Assembly (NCBI RefSeq): GCF_002968575.1
Contig: NZ_PVBM01000013.1
Coordinates: 82,932 to 146,931, forward strand
From: Neorhizobium huautlense
Lineage (GTDB): Bacteria > Pseudomonadota > Alphaproteobacteria > Rhizobiales > Rhizobiaceae
DNA length: 64,000 bases
Reading direction: 5' to 3'
Both the position numbers and the translations under genes were made by a program. Below the pieces are notes generated by a model. That model was not told the origin of the DNA and did not search any database. It saw only the letters and a program-made list of their open reading frames with translations. This document shows, piece by piece, positions 1 through 7,119 of this stretch. Each line of letters starts with the position of its first letter. The first letter of the stretch is position 1.

Positions 1-204
1 GAGCCCCGCCACCCGGTTTTCCAGCAGCAGGATCTTTTCGGCAACGAACGCCCCTCCTTGGCGGTGGGCGGCTGCGAGCATCCTGAGGACCACCGTCCCC
101 TCCGCAATGAACCGCCCCTCCCGGCCCGTCAGGTCGCGATCACGGATAAACCGGAACTCGGCGATCCGCGGATCGTCCGCATCGCCGATTCGGATCGGCG
201 CCAC
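1..204 (-). CDS. TrmH/SpoU-family RNA methyltransferase, N-terminal fragment
   Basis: The reading frame is open for 68 codons from a GTG at 204 to the left edge, so the gene is cut by the window. The translation contains the motif IRDRDLTGREGRFIAEG, followed by VVLRMLAA and AEKILLLENR. This is the N-terminal substrate-binding segment of SpoU (TrmH) 2'-O-ribose methyltransferases, which methylate tRNA or rRNA with SAM. The catalytic knotted domain lies outside the window. The GTG overlaps the TAG of the preceding DUF6476 gene by one base, a classic translational coupling that supports this start. Seen: the motif and the overlap. Inferred: methyltransferase function. The target RNA cannot be told. 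Confidence 0.75.
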   Translation of the reverse strand, partial: MAPIRIGDADDPRIAEFRFIRDRDLTGREGRFIAEGTVVLRMLAAAHRQGGAFVAEKILLLENRVAGL

Positions 205-590
205 TATCGGGGGACGCCGACCGCCACGTCGGCAACGATGCGGCCGGCCGAGAGATCGAAGATGAATATCTTCTGGTCGCCGTCGAGAAGACCGTAGAAC
301 AGGATCTGGCCGCCGGAAAGCGATACCGACTGAATGTTGAAACCCGCCGGCAGTTCGGCCGTCGCTGCAAGCGGCTGGCCCGCGGGAACGGCAAAGCCGC
401 CTGCCGAGGTCGCCGGCGCCGGGGTATCGGGCCGTTGCGCTACCTTGTAGACAACCGCTGCAAGGACGGCCATAAAGCAGACGAACAAGATCCCGCCCGA
501 AACGAGTTGCAGAAGCACCATCTTCCGGCGGATTCTCTCCATTGCCGGATCAAGCGGCTCTTCCTGTTCCTCGATATCGGGCTGGGGCAT
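204..590 (-). CDS. DUF6476-type single-pass membrane protein
   Basis: A 128-residue protein with an acidic N-terminus (about residues 1-25), one strong transmembrane segment (about 28-50, rich in Val, Leu and Ala), a Pro/Ala-rich linker and a short C-terminal beta-rich domain (about 75-128). The topology suggests a cytoplasmic N-terminus and a periplasmic domain. It resembles the DUF6476 proteins that sit beside RNA-modification genes in rhizobia. The ATG at 590 is preceded by an AAGGAA ribosome site. It is divergent from the pseudouridine synthase, with only 39 bases between the two starts, and is coupled to the downstream methyltransferase. No function is known to me. Confidence 0.75.
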   Translation of the reverse strand: MPQPDIEEQEEPLDPAMERIRRKMVLLQLVSGGILFVCFMAVLAAVVYKVAQRPDTPAPATSAGGFAVPAGQPLAATAELPAGFNIQSVSLSGGQILFYGLLDGDQKIFIFDLSAGRIVADVAVGVPR

Positions 591-629
591 GGGGAGTTCC
601 TTGCGTCGGATTGCTACCGGAAAGATTAA

Positions 630-1655
630 ATGAACGATCCCTTTAACGAGATAGAGCGCCCGAGGAAAGTCCTCACTGCCGGAGATGAGGCCGAAGGGCG
701 GCTCGACGCCTGGTTGACCACCGTCCTGGAAGGTGAGTTTTCACGAAGCCGCATCAAGGCGCTGATCGAACAGGGCGCTGTGCTTCTGAACGGCAAACCG
801 GTGACGGAGCCGAAGAAGAAGATCCATATGGGGGACACGGTGGAAATCACGCTTCCCGAGCCGGAGGATCCCGAACCCAAGGGCGAGGACATTCCGCTTG
901 AGGTCCTCTACGAGGATGACGACCTGATCGTCATCGCCAAGCCCGCCGGTCTGGTCGTGCATCCCGGCGCCGGCAACTGGACCGGCACCCTGGTGAATGC
1001 ACTGATCCATCATTGCGGCGACAGCCTCTCCGGCATCGGCGGCGTCCGCCGTCCCGGCATCGTCCATCGTCTCGACAAGGATACCAGCGGTGTGATGGTC
1101 GTCGCCAAGAACGACATCGCCCACCGCCATCTTGCCGAGCAGTTCGCCGACCATGGCCGCTCCGGTCCGCTGGAGCGCGCCTATCAGGCCGTGGTCTGGG
1201 GCCGCCCCGCCATGCTGCGGGGCACGATCGATGCTCCGCTCGGCCGCTCCGGTGCCGATCGCACCAAGCGGGCGGTGAAGCGCGAGGACAGCGACGACGC
1301 CCGCGAGGCAGTTACCCATTACGAGGTGATCGAGCGCTTCCACGAAAAACCGGACGCCACGGCGCTGGCATCCCTGATCGAATGCCGGCTGGAAACCGGC
1401 CGGACCCACCAGATCCGCGTCCACATGGCGCATGTCGGCAACCCGCTGATCGGCGACCCGGATTATTCCGCGGGTTTCAGGACCAAGGCGAACCTTTTGC
1501 CCGAAGCGGCAAAGACCGTCGTCAACAGTTTCCCGCGCCAGGCGCTGCACGCCTATCTGCTGGTCTTCGAACATCCCCGCACCGGCGAGGTGATGGAATT
1601 CGAGGCGGCGATGCCGGAGGACATGCAGGAACTGGTCGAGGCGCTGCAGGCTTAA
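630..1655 (+). CDS. rluD: RluA-family 23S rRNA pseudouridine synthase (RluD-like)
   Basis: 341 residues. The N-terminus is an S4 RNA-binding domain (about 23-80, with the pattern GRLDAWL ... SRSRIKALIEQG). It is followed by the RluA catalytic domain, whose motif HRLDKDTSG lies at 146-154 with the nucleophilic Asp at 149. Family members isomerise uridines to pseudouridine in 23S rRNA. The S4 domain plus this length fit RluD (helix 69) better than the shorter RluA or tRNA enzymes. The start at 630 has a GGAAAG ribosome site. The gene converges on the DMT transporter, and the two stop codons overlap within four bases. The exact rRNA target is inferred. Confidence 0.9.
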   Translation: MNDPFNEIERPRKVLTAGDEAEGRLDAWLTTVLEGEFSRSRIKALIEQGAVLLNGKPVTEPKKKIHMGDTVEITLPEPEDPEPKGEDIPLEVLYEDDDLIVIAKPAGLVVHPGAGNWTGTLVNALIHHCGDSLSGIGGVRRPGIVHRLDKDTSGVMVVAKNDIAHRHLAEQFADHGRSGPLERAYQAVVWGRPAMLRGTIDAPLGRSGADRTKRAVKREDSDDAREAVTHYEVIERFHEKPDATALASLIECRLETGRTHQIRVHMAHVGNPLIGDPDYSAGFRTKANLLPEAAKTVVNSFPRQALHAYLLVFEHPRTGEVMEFEAAMPEDMQELVEALQA

Positions 1656-2530
1656 GGGCCGACTTCGATCCCGACTTGACGCCGATGCAGATCCCACAGC
1701 ACGTGGAAGAGGACCCCCGCCATGACGATGCTGCCGCCGATCACGGTTGCCTCGTCCAGGCTTTCGCCGAGAAACAGCCAGACCCAGAGGGGTGCGAGCG
1801 GCGCGTCGAGTGCGCCGATCAGCGCCGTCTCGACGGGTGGCAGAAGACGGGATCCATGAAGCAGCAGGCCGATGCCGAGCGCGAACCCCAGGATGCCGAA
1901 GAAGGCGACGCTCGCGATATCTCCCAGCGAAGCTGAGAACGGCGATGCAAATGACAATGCGGCGAGCGCACTGAGGAAGGCTGCGAGCCCGGCAGAGGGA
2001 AGAACCGGTTGAGCCGGGTAACGGCGCATCAGTACGGTCATCAGGGCCACGCAAACGGTCATCCCCAGAGCCAGGAAATCTCCGAAAAGGCTGCCGGCCT
2101 CCCCTGTCCCGACCATCACGACAACCCCGCCCACGGCCGCCACGCTGGCCGCCACCGCGCTCCGCCCCGGCCGTTCCCCGAGTAGGAGGAAACCGAGGCC
2201 AGCCGAGACGAACGGGCATGTCGCGAAAATGATCGAGACATGCGCAACGCTCGTCTCAAGCAGCGCCGCAATGAACAGAACCATGCCGGCCGCGGAGACG
2301 ACGGCAATCGCGATCCCCGGCCAGCCCAGGCGACCAAGTCCATGAAGCTTGCGCTGCGGCGACGTGATCAGGAAGAACAGGAATAGGGCTGCGCCCCCGG
2401 CAAGACCACGCCAGACGAGGATCGTCGCACTGTCCAGCGATACCAGTCGCGCCATCAGTCCCGCCGTGCTGAGGGCGATGGTGGAAAACAGGATGATGAC
2501 AAGGCCGGCGACATAGGGCGAAGATTTCAT
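1652..2530 (-). CDS. DMT-superfamily (EamA) transporter
   Basis: 292 residues with about ten hydrophobic segments in two EamA repeats, the usual length and layout for 10-TMS drug/metabolite transporters of the inner membrane. Near the end of the first half is the typical sequence GERPGRSAVAAS, and the second half carries LFLGESLDEATVIGG, the repeated GE motif of this family. The substrate cannot be read from the sequence. A WYL/HTH regulator starts 107 bases away on the opposite strand, so the shared gap probably carries both promoters and the regulator may control this exporter (inference). The 3' end overlaps the pseudouridine synthase gene by four bases. Confidence 0.85.
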   Translation of the reverse strand: MKSSPYVAGLVIILFSTIALSTAGLMARLVSLDSATILVWRGLAGGAALFLFFLITSPQRKLHGLGRLGWPGIAIAVVSAAGMVLFIAALLETSVAHVSIIFATCPFVSAGLGFLLLGERPGRSAVAASVAAVGGVVVMVGTGEAGSLFGDFLALGMTVCVALMTVLMRRYPAQPVLPSAGLAAFLSALAALSFASPFSASLGDIASVAFFGILGFALGIGLLLHGSRLLPPVETALIGALDAPLAPLWVWLFLGESLDEATVIGGSIVMAGVLFHVLWDLHRRQVGIEVGP

Positions 2531-2636
2531 TGGCTGTCCCGAAGGCTGGGTGCGATTGAAGCCGGACTAACAGATTGGTGCTGACAGCAGCCTGTCAGCA
2601 GTGTTCAATCGCCTGAGATCACCTTGGAGTGCAATG

Positions 2637-3344
2637 ATGGCGCGTTCGAGCCGCATGTTCGAGATCATCCAGATGTTGCGCGCCTCCCGATCGCCGCTGA
2701 CGGCCGAAGCGATTGCCTCCCGTCTGGAGGTGACGAAACGGACGGTCTATCGGGATATTGCGGCACTGCAGGCGACCCGCGTGCCGATCGAGGGTGCCGC
2801 CGGCATCGGTTATGTGATGCGGCGCGGCTTCGATCTCCCTCCCCTGATGTTCACTCCGGAGGAGATGGAAGCGATAACCGTCGGCCTGTCGCTCATCGGG
2901 CGCACCGGCGATCGCAGCCTGGAAGATGCGGGCAGCGCCGCGATGGCCAAGATCAATTCGGTCCTGCCTTCCTCCCAGCCGCCGATCGGCGAAACCCATC
3001 TTCTGGTCTCCTCCTGGCATGCGATACCGGATTCGACGGTCGACATGCGCCTGTTGCGTCGTGCCATCCGCGAAGAACGCAAGCTGAGCTTCTGTTACCG
3101 CGATGGAACCGGTCATGAGACAAAGAGGACGGTCTGCCCTCTTGCCGTCGTCTACTATATCGACGGCGTGCTGCTTGCCGGGTTTTGCGAACTGCGCCAG
3201 GATTTTCGCCACTTCCGCCACGACCGTATTTCCAAATGCGAAACTCTCGATGCGGAGTTCAGGGGCCGAAGTGCCGCCTTGCGCCGGATGTGGCGCAGCT
3301 CGCATGAGCTTTTCCATTACGAGGACGGAGAAAACTCGCCCTAA
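2637..3344 (+). CDS. YafY-type transcriptional regulator (HTH + WYL domain)
   Basis: About 235 residues from the ATG at 2637, which has a GGAG site 7 bases upstream. An ATG at 2634 and a longer form from 2601 are also possible. The N-terminal winged helix-turn-helix (about 3-60) has the HTH_11 signature LEVTKRTVYRDIAALQ. A WYL ligand-binding domain follows (about 135-225, with LSFCYRDG and DRISKCETL). YafY-type proteins are one-component regulators. Some WYL domains bind nucleic acid or cyclic nucleotides, but the ligand here is unknown. Divergence from the DMT exporter suggests local control of that gene. Confidence 0.85.
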   Translation: MARSSRMFEIIQMLRASRSPLTAEAIASRLEVTKRTVYRDIAALQATRVPIEGAAGIGYVMRRGFDLPPLMFTPEEMEAITVGLSLIGRTGDRSLEDAGSAAMAKINSVLPSSQPPIGETHLLVSSWHAIPDSTVDMRLLRRAIREERKLSFCYRDGTGHETKRTVCPLAVVYYIDGVLLAGFCELRQDFRHFRHDRISKCETLDAEFRGRSAALRRMWRSSHELFHYEDGENSP

Positions 3345-3433
3345 GACGCGGCAGCCGCCTCCTGCGCAGGTGTCGAAACGGGTGGCTGTCGGGGCCGTCA
3401 AGGCTTATATTGCGTTCAACAGATGAGAGGCAC

Positions 3434-4267
3434 ATGAGCCAGTTCGCCGTCAAAAAACTGCTCGATACCGGCCTGATCACGGTCCGCGACGTCATGTGCA
3501 ATGGCGAGTGCCGTCACCGCAGCGGCGAGGAGTGCTCGCATGCGACAAGCCTCGTCTTTCCCTATCGCGGCGTGTTCATGCGCCACGTCGGCCGCGACGA
3601 CACGGTGGCCGAAGCCAATCAGGTGCTCTTCTTCAACTGCGACGAGGGCTATCAGATCAGCCATCCGGTCGAAGGCGGCGATGCCTGTCTCAGCATGGAT
3701 GTTCCCGAATCCATGCTGGAAGAACTGGTCCCCAGCGAACATCGGAATCCGAAAGGCTCCCGCTTCGTCTTCAACAAGCAGCGCCTCCGGATAGACGCCC
3801 GCGCCCAGGCGCTTGTGGCGCTGCTGCGCCACAGCCTGCTTCGCGGCACTGCCGAGACGCTGGAGGCGGAAACGCTGGGCTTGACGCTGGTGCGCCGGGC
3901 GGTAGGCGAACGAACCGCCCATGCCGCGAGCGCAAGCGCGGGACGGCAGAAGCTGGTGGACCGCGCCAAGCTTGCCCTTTCCGCAGATCTGACCCGCCGC
4001 TGGACGCTGGCAGAAATAGCGAGGGAGGCGGGCGTTTCGCCCGTTTACCTCACTCAAGTCTTCCAGCAGGTCGAGGGCACCCCGCTCTACCGTTACCAGC
4101 TTCGCCTCCGGCTCGCCCGCGCGCTCGATCTGCTCGGCAGTTATGACGACCTGACCCAGCTCGGGCTGGAACTGGGCTTCTCAAGCCATAGCCATTTCTC
4201 GTCCGCCTTCCGTCAGGCCTATGGCCGCACACCCGCCGAATTCCAGCGCTTTGCGGGATTGCGGTAG
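3434..4267 (+). CDS. AraC-family transcriptional regulator
   Basis: 277 residues from the ATG at 3434 (GAGAGG just upstream). A longer form from a TTG at 3410 is less likely. The C-terminal ~100 residues are a double helix-turn-helix of the AraC type, with WTLAEIAREAGVSPVYLTQVF and LGFSSHSHFSSAFRQAYGRTP as the two recognition segments. The N-terminal half looks like a cupin-type sensor domain and begins with a Cys/His-rich patch (C-N-G-E-C-R-H then E-E-C-S-H) that could bind metal or sense redox. Neither ligand nor targets are known. The small Cys-rich protein and the DUF1127 gene lie immediately downstream on the same strand. Confidence 0.85.
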   Translation: MSQFAVKKLLDTGLITVRDVMCNGECRHRSGEECSHATSLVFPYRGVFMRHVGRDDTVAEANQVLFFNCDEGYQISHPVEGGDACLSMDVPESMLEELVPSEHRNPKGSRFVFNKQRLRIDARAQALVALLRHSLLRGTAETLEAETLGLTLVRRAVGERTAHAASASAGRQKLVDRAKLALSADLTRRWTLAEIAREAGVSPVYLTQVFQQVEGTPLYRYQLRLRLARALDLLGSYDDLTQLGLELGFSSHSHFSSAFRQAYGRTPAEFQRFAGLR

Positions 4268-4364
4268 AGCACCCTTTCCGAAAGTCGCTAAAGATTCTGA
4301 CAGCGGCCGGTCGGCCGACATGGTTTCCTTCTCCCGTAAAAAGCCAACATCGGGAGATGACACC

Positions 4365-4526
4365 ATGAAAGAGAACACCTGCGCCGCCTGCGATTGCGAA
4401 CTCGATTCAACGCGCATTGCCGTGAAGATCGGCGGCAAGACGGTCGAGGTCTGCTGCGAGGAATGTGCCGAAGCCCTTCGCGAGGCCGAAGCGGCAGCAC
4501 GCACCGCGCAAGCCGGCGCCAAGTAG
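4365..4526 (+). CDS. Small Cys-rich putative metal-binding protein (53 aa)
   Basis: A 53-residue ORF starting at the ATG at 4365 with a GGGAG ribosome site 9 bases upstream. It has a CAACDCEL segment near the N-terminus and a VEVCCEECAEAL segment in the middle, giving a C-x2-C-x-C ... C-C-x2-C pattern. That arrangement resembles TRASH/YHS-type zinc or heavy-metal sites. The short C-terminus is Ala-rich and helical. Its good ribosome site and biased codon use argue that it is real although short. No function can be assigned. A role as metal chaperone or sensor is a guess. Confidence 0.65.
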   Translation: MKENTCAACDCELDSTRIAVKIGGKTVEVCCEECAEALREAEAAARTAQAGAK

Positions 4527-4604
4527 CCGGTCGGACCGCGAGGCGGATGATAGCCCGCCTCGCATCCTGCCGGGCACCGGCAGACAATTACAAGGAGAAC
4601 AGCA

Positions 4605-4919
4605 ATGAAGAACGAGAACCGGGCGGTCTTCGACCGCATGCCGGAGCCATGCGACTTTGCCTTTCAACTGCCGCACCGGGACGACGGCAAGCCTCTGGAG
4701 GATACAGACAACGCCTCAACACATCGTCTCGGATTGATGCTTTCACGGCTCATCATGCTGGTCGTCAGAAAATTCCGTGAGCATCGAAACCGGATGGCAC
4801 TCCTGGAGTTGACGGATGATCAACTGAAGGATGTCGGCCTTTCGAGGAGCCAGGCCTATGGCGACTACAGCCGATATCGCCGGAGCGGTTCGCACCCTCT
4901 AGAACGAAAATGCCTGTAG
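4605..4919 (+). CDS. DUF1127 domain-containing protein
   Basis: 104 residues with an AAGGAG ribosome site before the ATG at 4605. The C-terminal half carries the DUF1127 (YjiS-like) motif LLELTDDQLKDVGLSRSQA, followed by a basic tail. Rhizobia and Agrobacterium encode many DUF1127 proteins. Short ones have been linked to RNA-related regulation of phosphate and carbon metabolism, but longer ones such as this are uncharacterised. A hairpin (4909-4924, six-base stem) spans the stop codon and lacks a T run. Confidence 0.8.
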   Translation: MKNENRAVFDRMPEPCDFAFQLPHRDDGKPLEDTDNASTHRLGLMLSRLIMLVVRKFREHRNRMALLELTDDQLKDVGLSRSQAYGDYSRYRRSGSHPLERKCL

Positions 4920-5143
4920 GCATTATGCGAGACGAGGTCCAGACGTCGCCAATATAGTTCGAGCTGGAAGTGAGCATTGCGCATAGATCAATCGGATTAG
5001 GCTCTCGTCAAATTTTTGCTCCATTTGTCTTACTTGTTGCAATGCAAAATATCGTCCGGCGAAATTCAACCAGGGCGGGAGATGTACATCGCGTGATCTC
5101 AAAACGTCGGCTCGACAACTACAGACCGAGGAACGAGCAAGGC

Positions 5144-5929
5144 ATGAACTCAACCCTCCGGAAGTTCATTTTCCACGACCTTCAGACAGTCGAGGGATAT
5201 ATCGACCCGCCGGACGCGCTGGTCTTCCTCTCGCTTCTGCAGGCCCAGAAGCGAGAGGGGATGGAGGGAGGACTTGCCGAGATCGGGGTGTTTTACGGGC
5301 GTTCTTATTTTCTGCTGAAGAAGATCTGCGAAGACGGGGACAAAGTTCTCGGGATCGATCTTTTCGATATCGGCCAGGTAGCGGACGGCTCTGCCACGCA
5401 ATACCGACGCTTCATCGAAAACGGTCAGCGGCTCGGCGTTCCCGTCGATGAGGACCTGATCATCAAGGCAGACAGCACCGGGTTGCAGGCGGAAGACATC
5501 ATCGCCAGGATCGGCCGGCCGCGCTTCTTCAGCATCGACGGCGGCCACATGCTCGATCACATCACCGCAGACAGCACGCTCGCGATGGATACGCTCGCCG
5601 ACCACGGCGTCATTGCCTTCGACGACACGTTCAATCCGGCCTGGCCGGAGGTGACGGTCGGCGTCGCCGATTTCCTGCGGCAGCAGAAGAGCGCGTTCTC
5701 GACCTTCTGCATGACAAAATACAAGACCTATGTGTGCCGCAGGCAGTTCCATGAATTCTACTACAATGCGATCACCGAGGCTTCGGATCTGCTCGCCTTC
5801 CGTCACGTGGAGACTGAATTCCTCGGCTCGAAGGTGGCAAGACTGCACAATCCCATGAGCCGCCGGATGGTATATGAATTGATGATCCGGTCCGGAATGC
5901 GGAAGTTTTCCGAACGCGTATATCGGTGA
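5144..5929 (+). CDS. Class I SAM-dependent methyltransferase (Methyltransf_24/TylF-like)
   Basis: 261 residues from the ATG at 5144, with GAGGAA upstream. The frame stays open back to a GTG at 4970, but that part is AT-rich and looks like leader sequence. Motif I is E-I-G-V-F-Y-G-R-S (about 46-54), followed by LGIDLFD (acidic loop) and FFSIDGGHMLDHITADSTLA, then GVIAFDDTFNP. This layout is typical of Methyltransf_24 and macrocin O-methyltransferase-like enzymes that act on sugars or surface polysaccharides. Substrate and pathway are unknown. The gene stands alone between DUF1127 and rpoH. Confidence 0.75.
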   Translation: MNSTLRKFIFHDLQTVEGYIDPPDALVFLSLLQAQKREGMEGGLAEIGVFYGRSYFLLKKICEDGDKVLGIDLFDIGQVADGSATQYRRFIENGQRLGVPVDEDLIIKADSTGLQAEDIIARIGRPRFFSIDGGHMLDHITADSTLAMDTLADHGVIAFDDTFNPAWPEVTVGVADFLRQQKSAFSTFCMTKYKTYVCRRQFHEFYYNAITEASDLLAFRHVETEFLGSKVARLHNPMSRRMVYELMIRSGMRKFSERVYR

Positions 5930-5941
5930 GAAGCCCGGGAA

Positions 5942-5959
5942 CATTACCACATTGTAATG
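5942..5959. promoter_or_regulatory. Perfect inverted repeat upstream of rpoH
   Basis: CATTAC and GTAATG flank a six-base spacer, in an AT-rich patch about 175 bases before the rpoH start and just after the methyltransferase stop. It could be an operator for rpoH, a weak hairpin or chance. A possible -35 box (TTGAAC at 5981) lies just downstream, but its -10 partner is poor, so no promoter is called. Confidence 0.3.
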
Positions 5960-6132
5960 ATATAACGCCGCCGTGATCACTTGAACCACGGTTCTGCCGT
6001 ACTTATTTGTTACGTGGGTTGGTGCGGGGTCGGAAATGACCCGTGCGGCCTTGGCTCGCCTCAGCATGCATTAACACCTTGAAGATTGCCACACGTAAGA
6101 GGGAGCCGACAACGATCGGAAAGGGGTGCTTT

Positions 6133-7035
6133 ATGGCCCGCAATACTCTGCCTTCAATTACCGCCGGCGAAGCCGGTCTCAACCGTTATCTCGATGAAAT
6201 TCGCAAGTTTCCGATGCTGGAGCCCCAGCAGGAATACATGCTGGCGAAACGTTACGCCGAACATGGCGACCGCAATGCCGCCCATAAGCTTGTGACGAGC
6301 CATCTGCGCCTCGTCGCAAAGATTGCCATGGGCTATCGCGGTTATGGTCTGCCGATCGGCGAAGTCGTGTCCGAGGGCAATGTCGGCCTCATGCAGGCCG
6401 TCAAGAAGTTCGACCCGGAACGCGGTTTCCGCCTGGCAACCTATGCCATGTGGTGGATCAAGGCCTCGATCCAGGAATATATCCTGCGCTCCTGGTCGCT
6501 CGTTAAAATGGGCACCACCGCCAACCAGAAGCGGCTTTTCTTCAACCTGCGCCGGCTCAAAGGTCGGATCCAGGCGATCGACGAAGGCGATCTGAAGCCG
6601 GATCAGGTTGCTGAAATCGCCACCAAGCTCAATGTGTCCGAGGAGGAAGTGGTTTCCATGAACCGCCGCCTGTCCGGCGACGCTTCGCTAAATGCGCCGA
6701 TCCGCGCCAGCGAAGGTGAAGCGGGACAGTGGCAGGATTGGCTGGTGGACGACCGCGACAGCCAGGAAGAAGTGCTGATCGAGCAGGACGAACTGGATAC
6801 GCGCCGCCGGATGCTCTCCAAGGCCCTGAGCGTACTGAACGACCGCGAACGCCGTATCTTCGAAGCACGCCGCCTCGCCGACGAGCCGGTCACCCTGGAA
6901 GAGCTGTCGTCGGAGTTCGACATCAGCCGCGAACGCGTGCGCCAGATCGAGGTCCGCGCCTTCGAGAAGGTGCAGGAGGCCGTCCAGAAGGAAGCGCTTG
7001 CCCAGGCAAACGCCCTGCGCGTGGTCGACGCTTAA
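6133..7035 (+). CDS. rpoH: RNA polymerase heat-shock sigma factor sigma-32 (RpoH)
   Basis: 300 residues from the ATG at 6133 (AAGGGG ribosome site). In-frame sequence continues upstream to 6043 without a plausible start. Sigma-70 region 2 covers about 48-120 and includes RLATYAMWWIKASIQEYILRSW. The RpoH box follows at 132-140 as QKRLFFNLR, the sequence that separates sigma-32 from other group 3 sigmas. Region 4.2 lies near the C-terminus, with TLEELSSEFDISRERVRQIE. The protein directs transcription of heat-shock chaperones and proteases. Rhizobia often hold more than one rpoH, and this looks like the main copy. A strong terminator follows. Confidence 0.95.
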   Translation: MARNTLPSITAGEAGLNRYLDEIRKFPMLEPQQEYMLAKRYAEHGDRNAAHKLVTSHLRLVAKIAMGYRGYGLPIGEVVSEGNVGLMQAVKKFDPERGFRLATYAMWWIKASIQEYILRSWSLVKMGTTANQKRLFFNLRRLKGRIQAIDEGDLKPDQVAEIATKLNVSEEEVVSMNRRLSGDASLNAPIRASEGEAGQWQDWLVDDRDSQEEVLIEQDELDTRRRMLSKALSVLNDRERRIFEARRLADEPVTLEELSSEFDISRERVRQIEVRAFEKVQEAVQKEALAQANALRVVDA

Positions 7036-7070
7036 CAGCAGCCGGACCGGCGCCACCGAAATAAATACAA

Positions 7071-7100
7071 AAAAGGCCCGGCGTCGTTGCCGGGCCTTTT
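7071..7100. terminator. Strong bidirectional intrinsic terminator after rpoH
   Basis: A perfect 12-base stem (AAAAGGCCCGGC / GCCGGGCCTTTT) with a six-base loop lies 35 bases after the rpoH stop. The A and T tails make it work on either strand. It also ends the leftward transcript of the long Pro-rich gene, which finishes at 7120. Confidence 0.9.
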
Positions 7101-7119
7101 CGTTTTAAGCCGAAAATCC

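Noticed and set aside
741..2219. 492-codon ORF antisense to the pseudouridine synthase and DMT genes
   Set aside because: Its opposite-strand content is fully explained by two well-supported genes, and its residue composition (Arg/Gly/His-rich) is typical of a high-GC shadow frame.
4970..5143. N-terminal extension of the methyltransferase from the GTG at 4970
   Set aside because: The stretch is AT-rich, lacks a good ribosome site and carries no family sequence. The ATG at 5144 has GAGGAA and begins just before the methyltransferase fold.
6071..6100. Heat-shock type promoter (CTTGAA) before rpoH
   Set aside because: The -35-like CTTGAA at 6078 has no acceptable -10 at the right distance, so no promoter is called.
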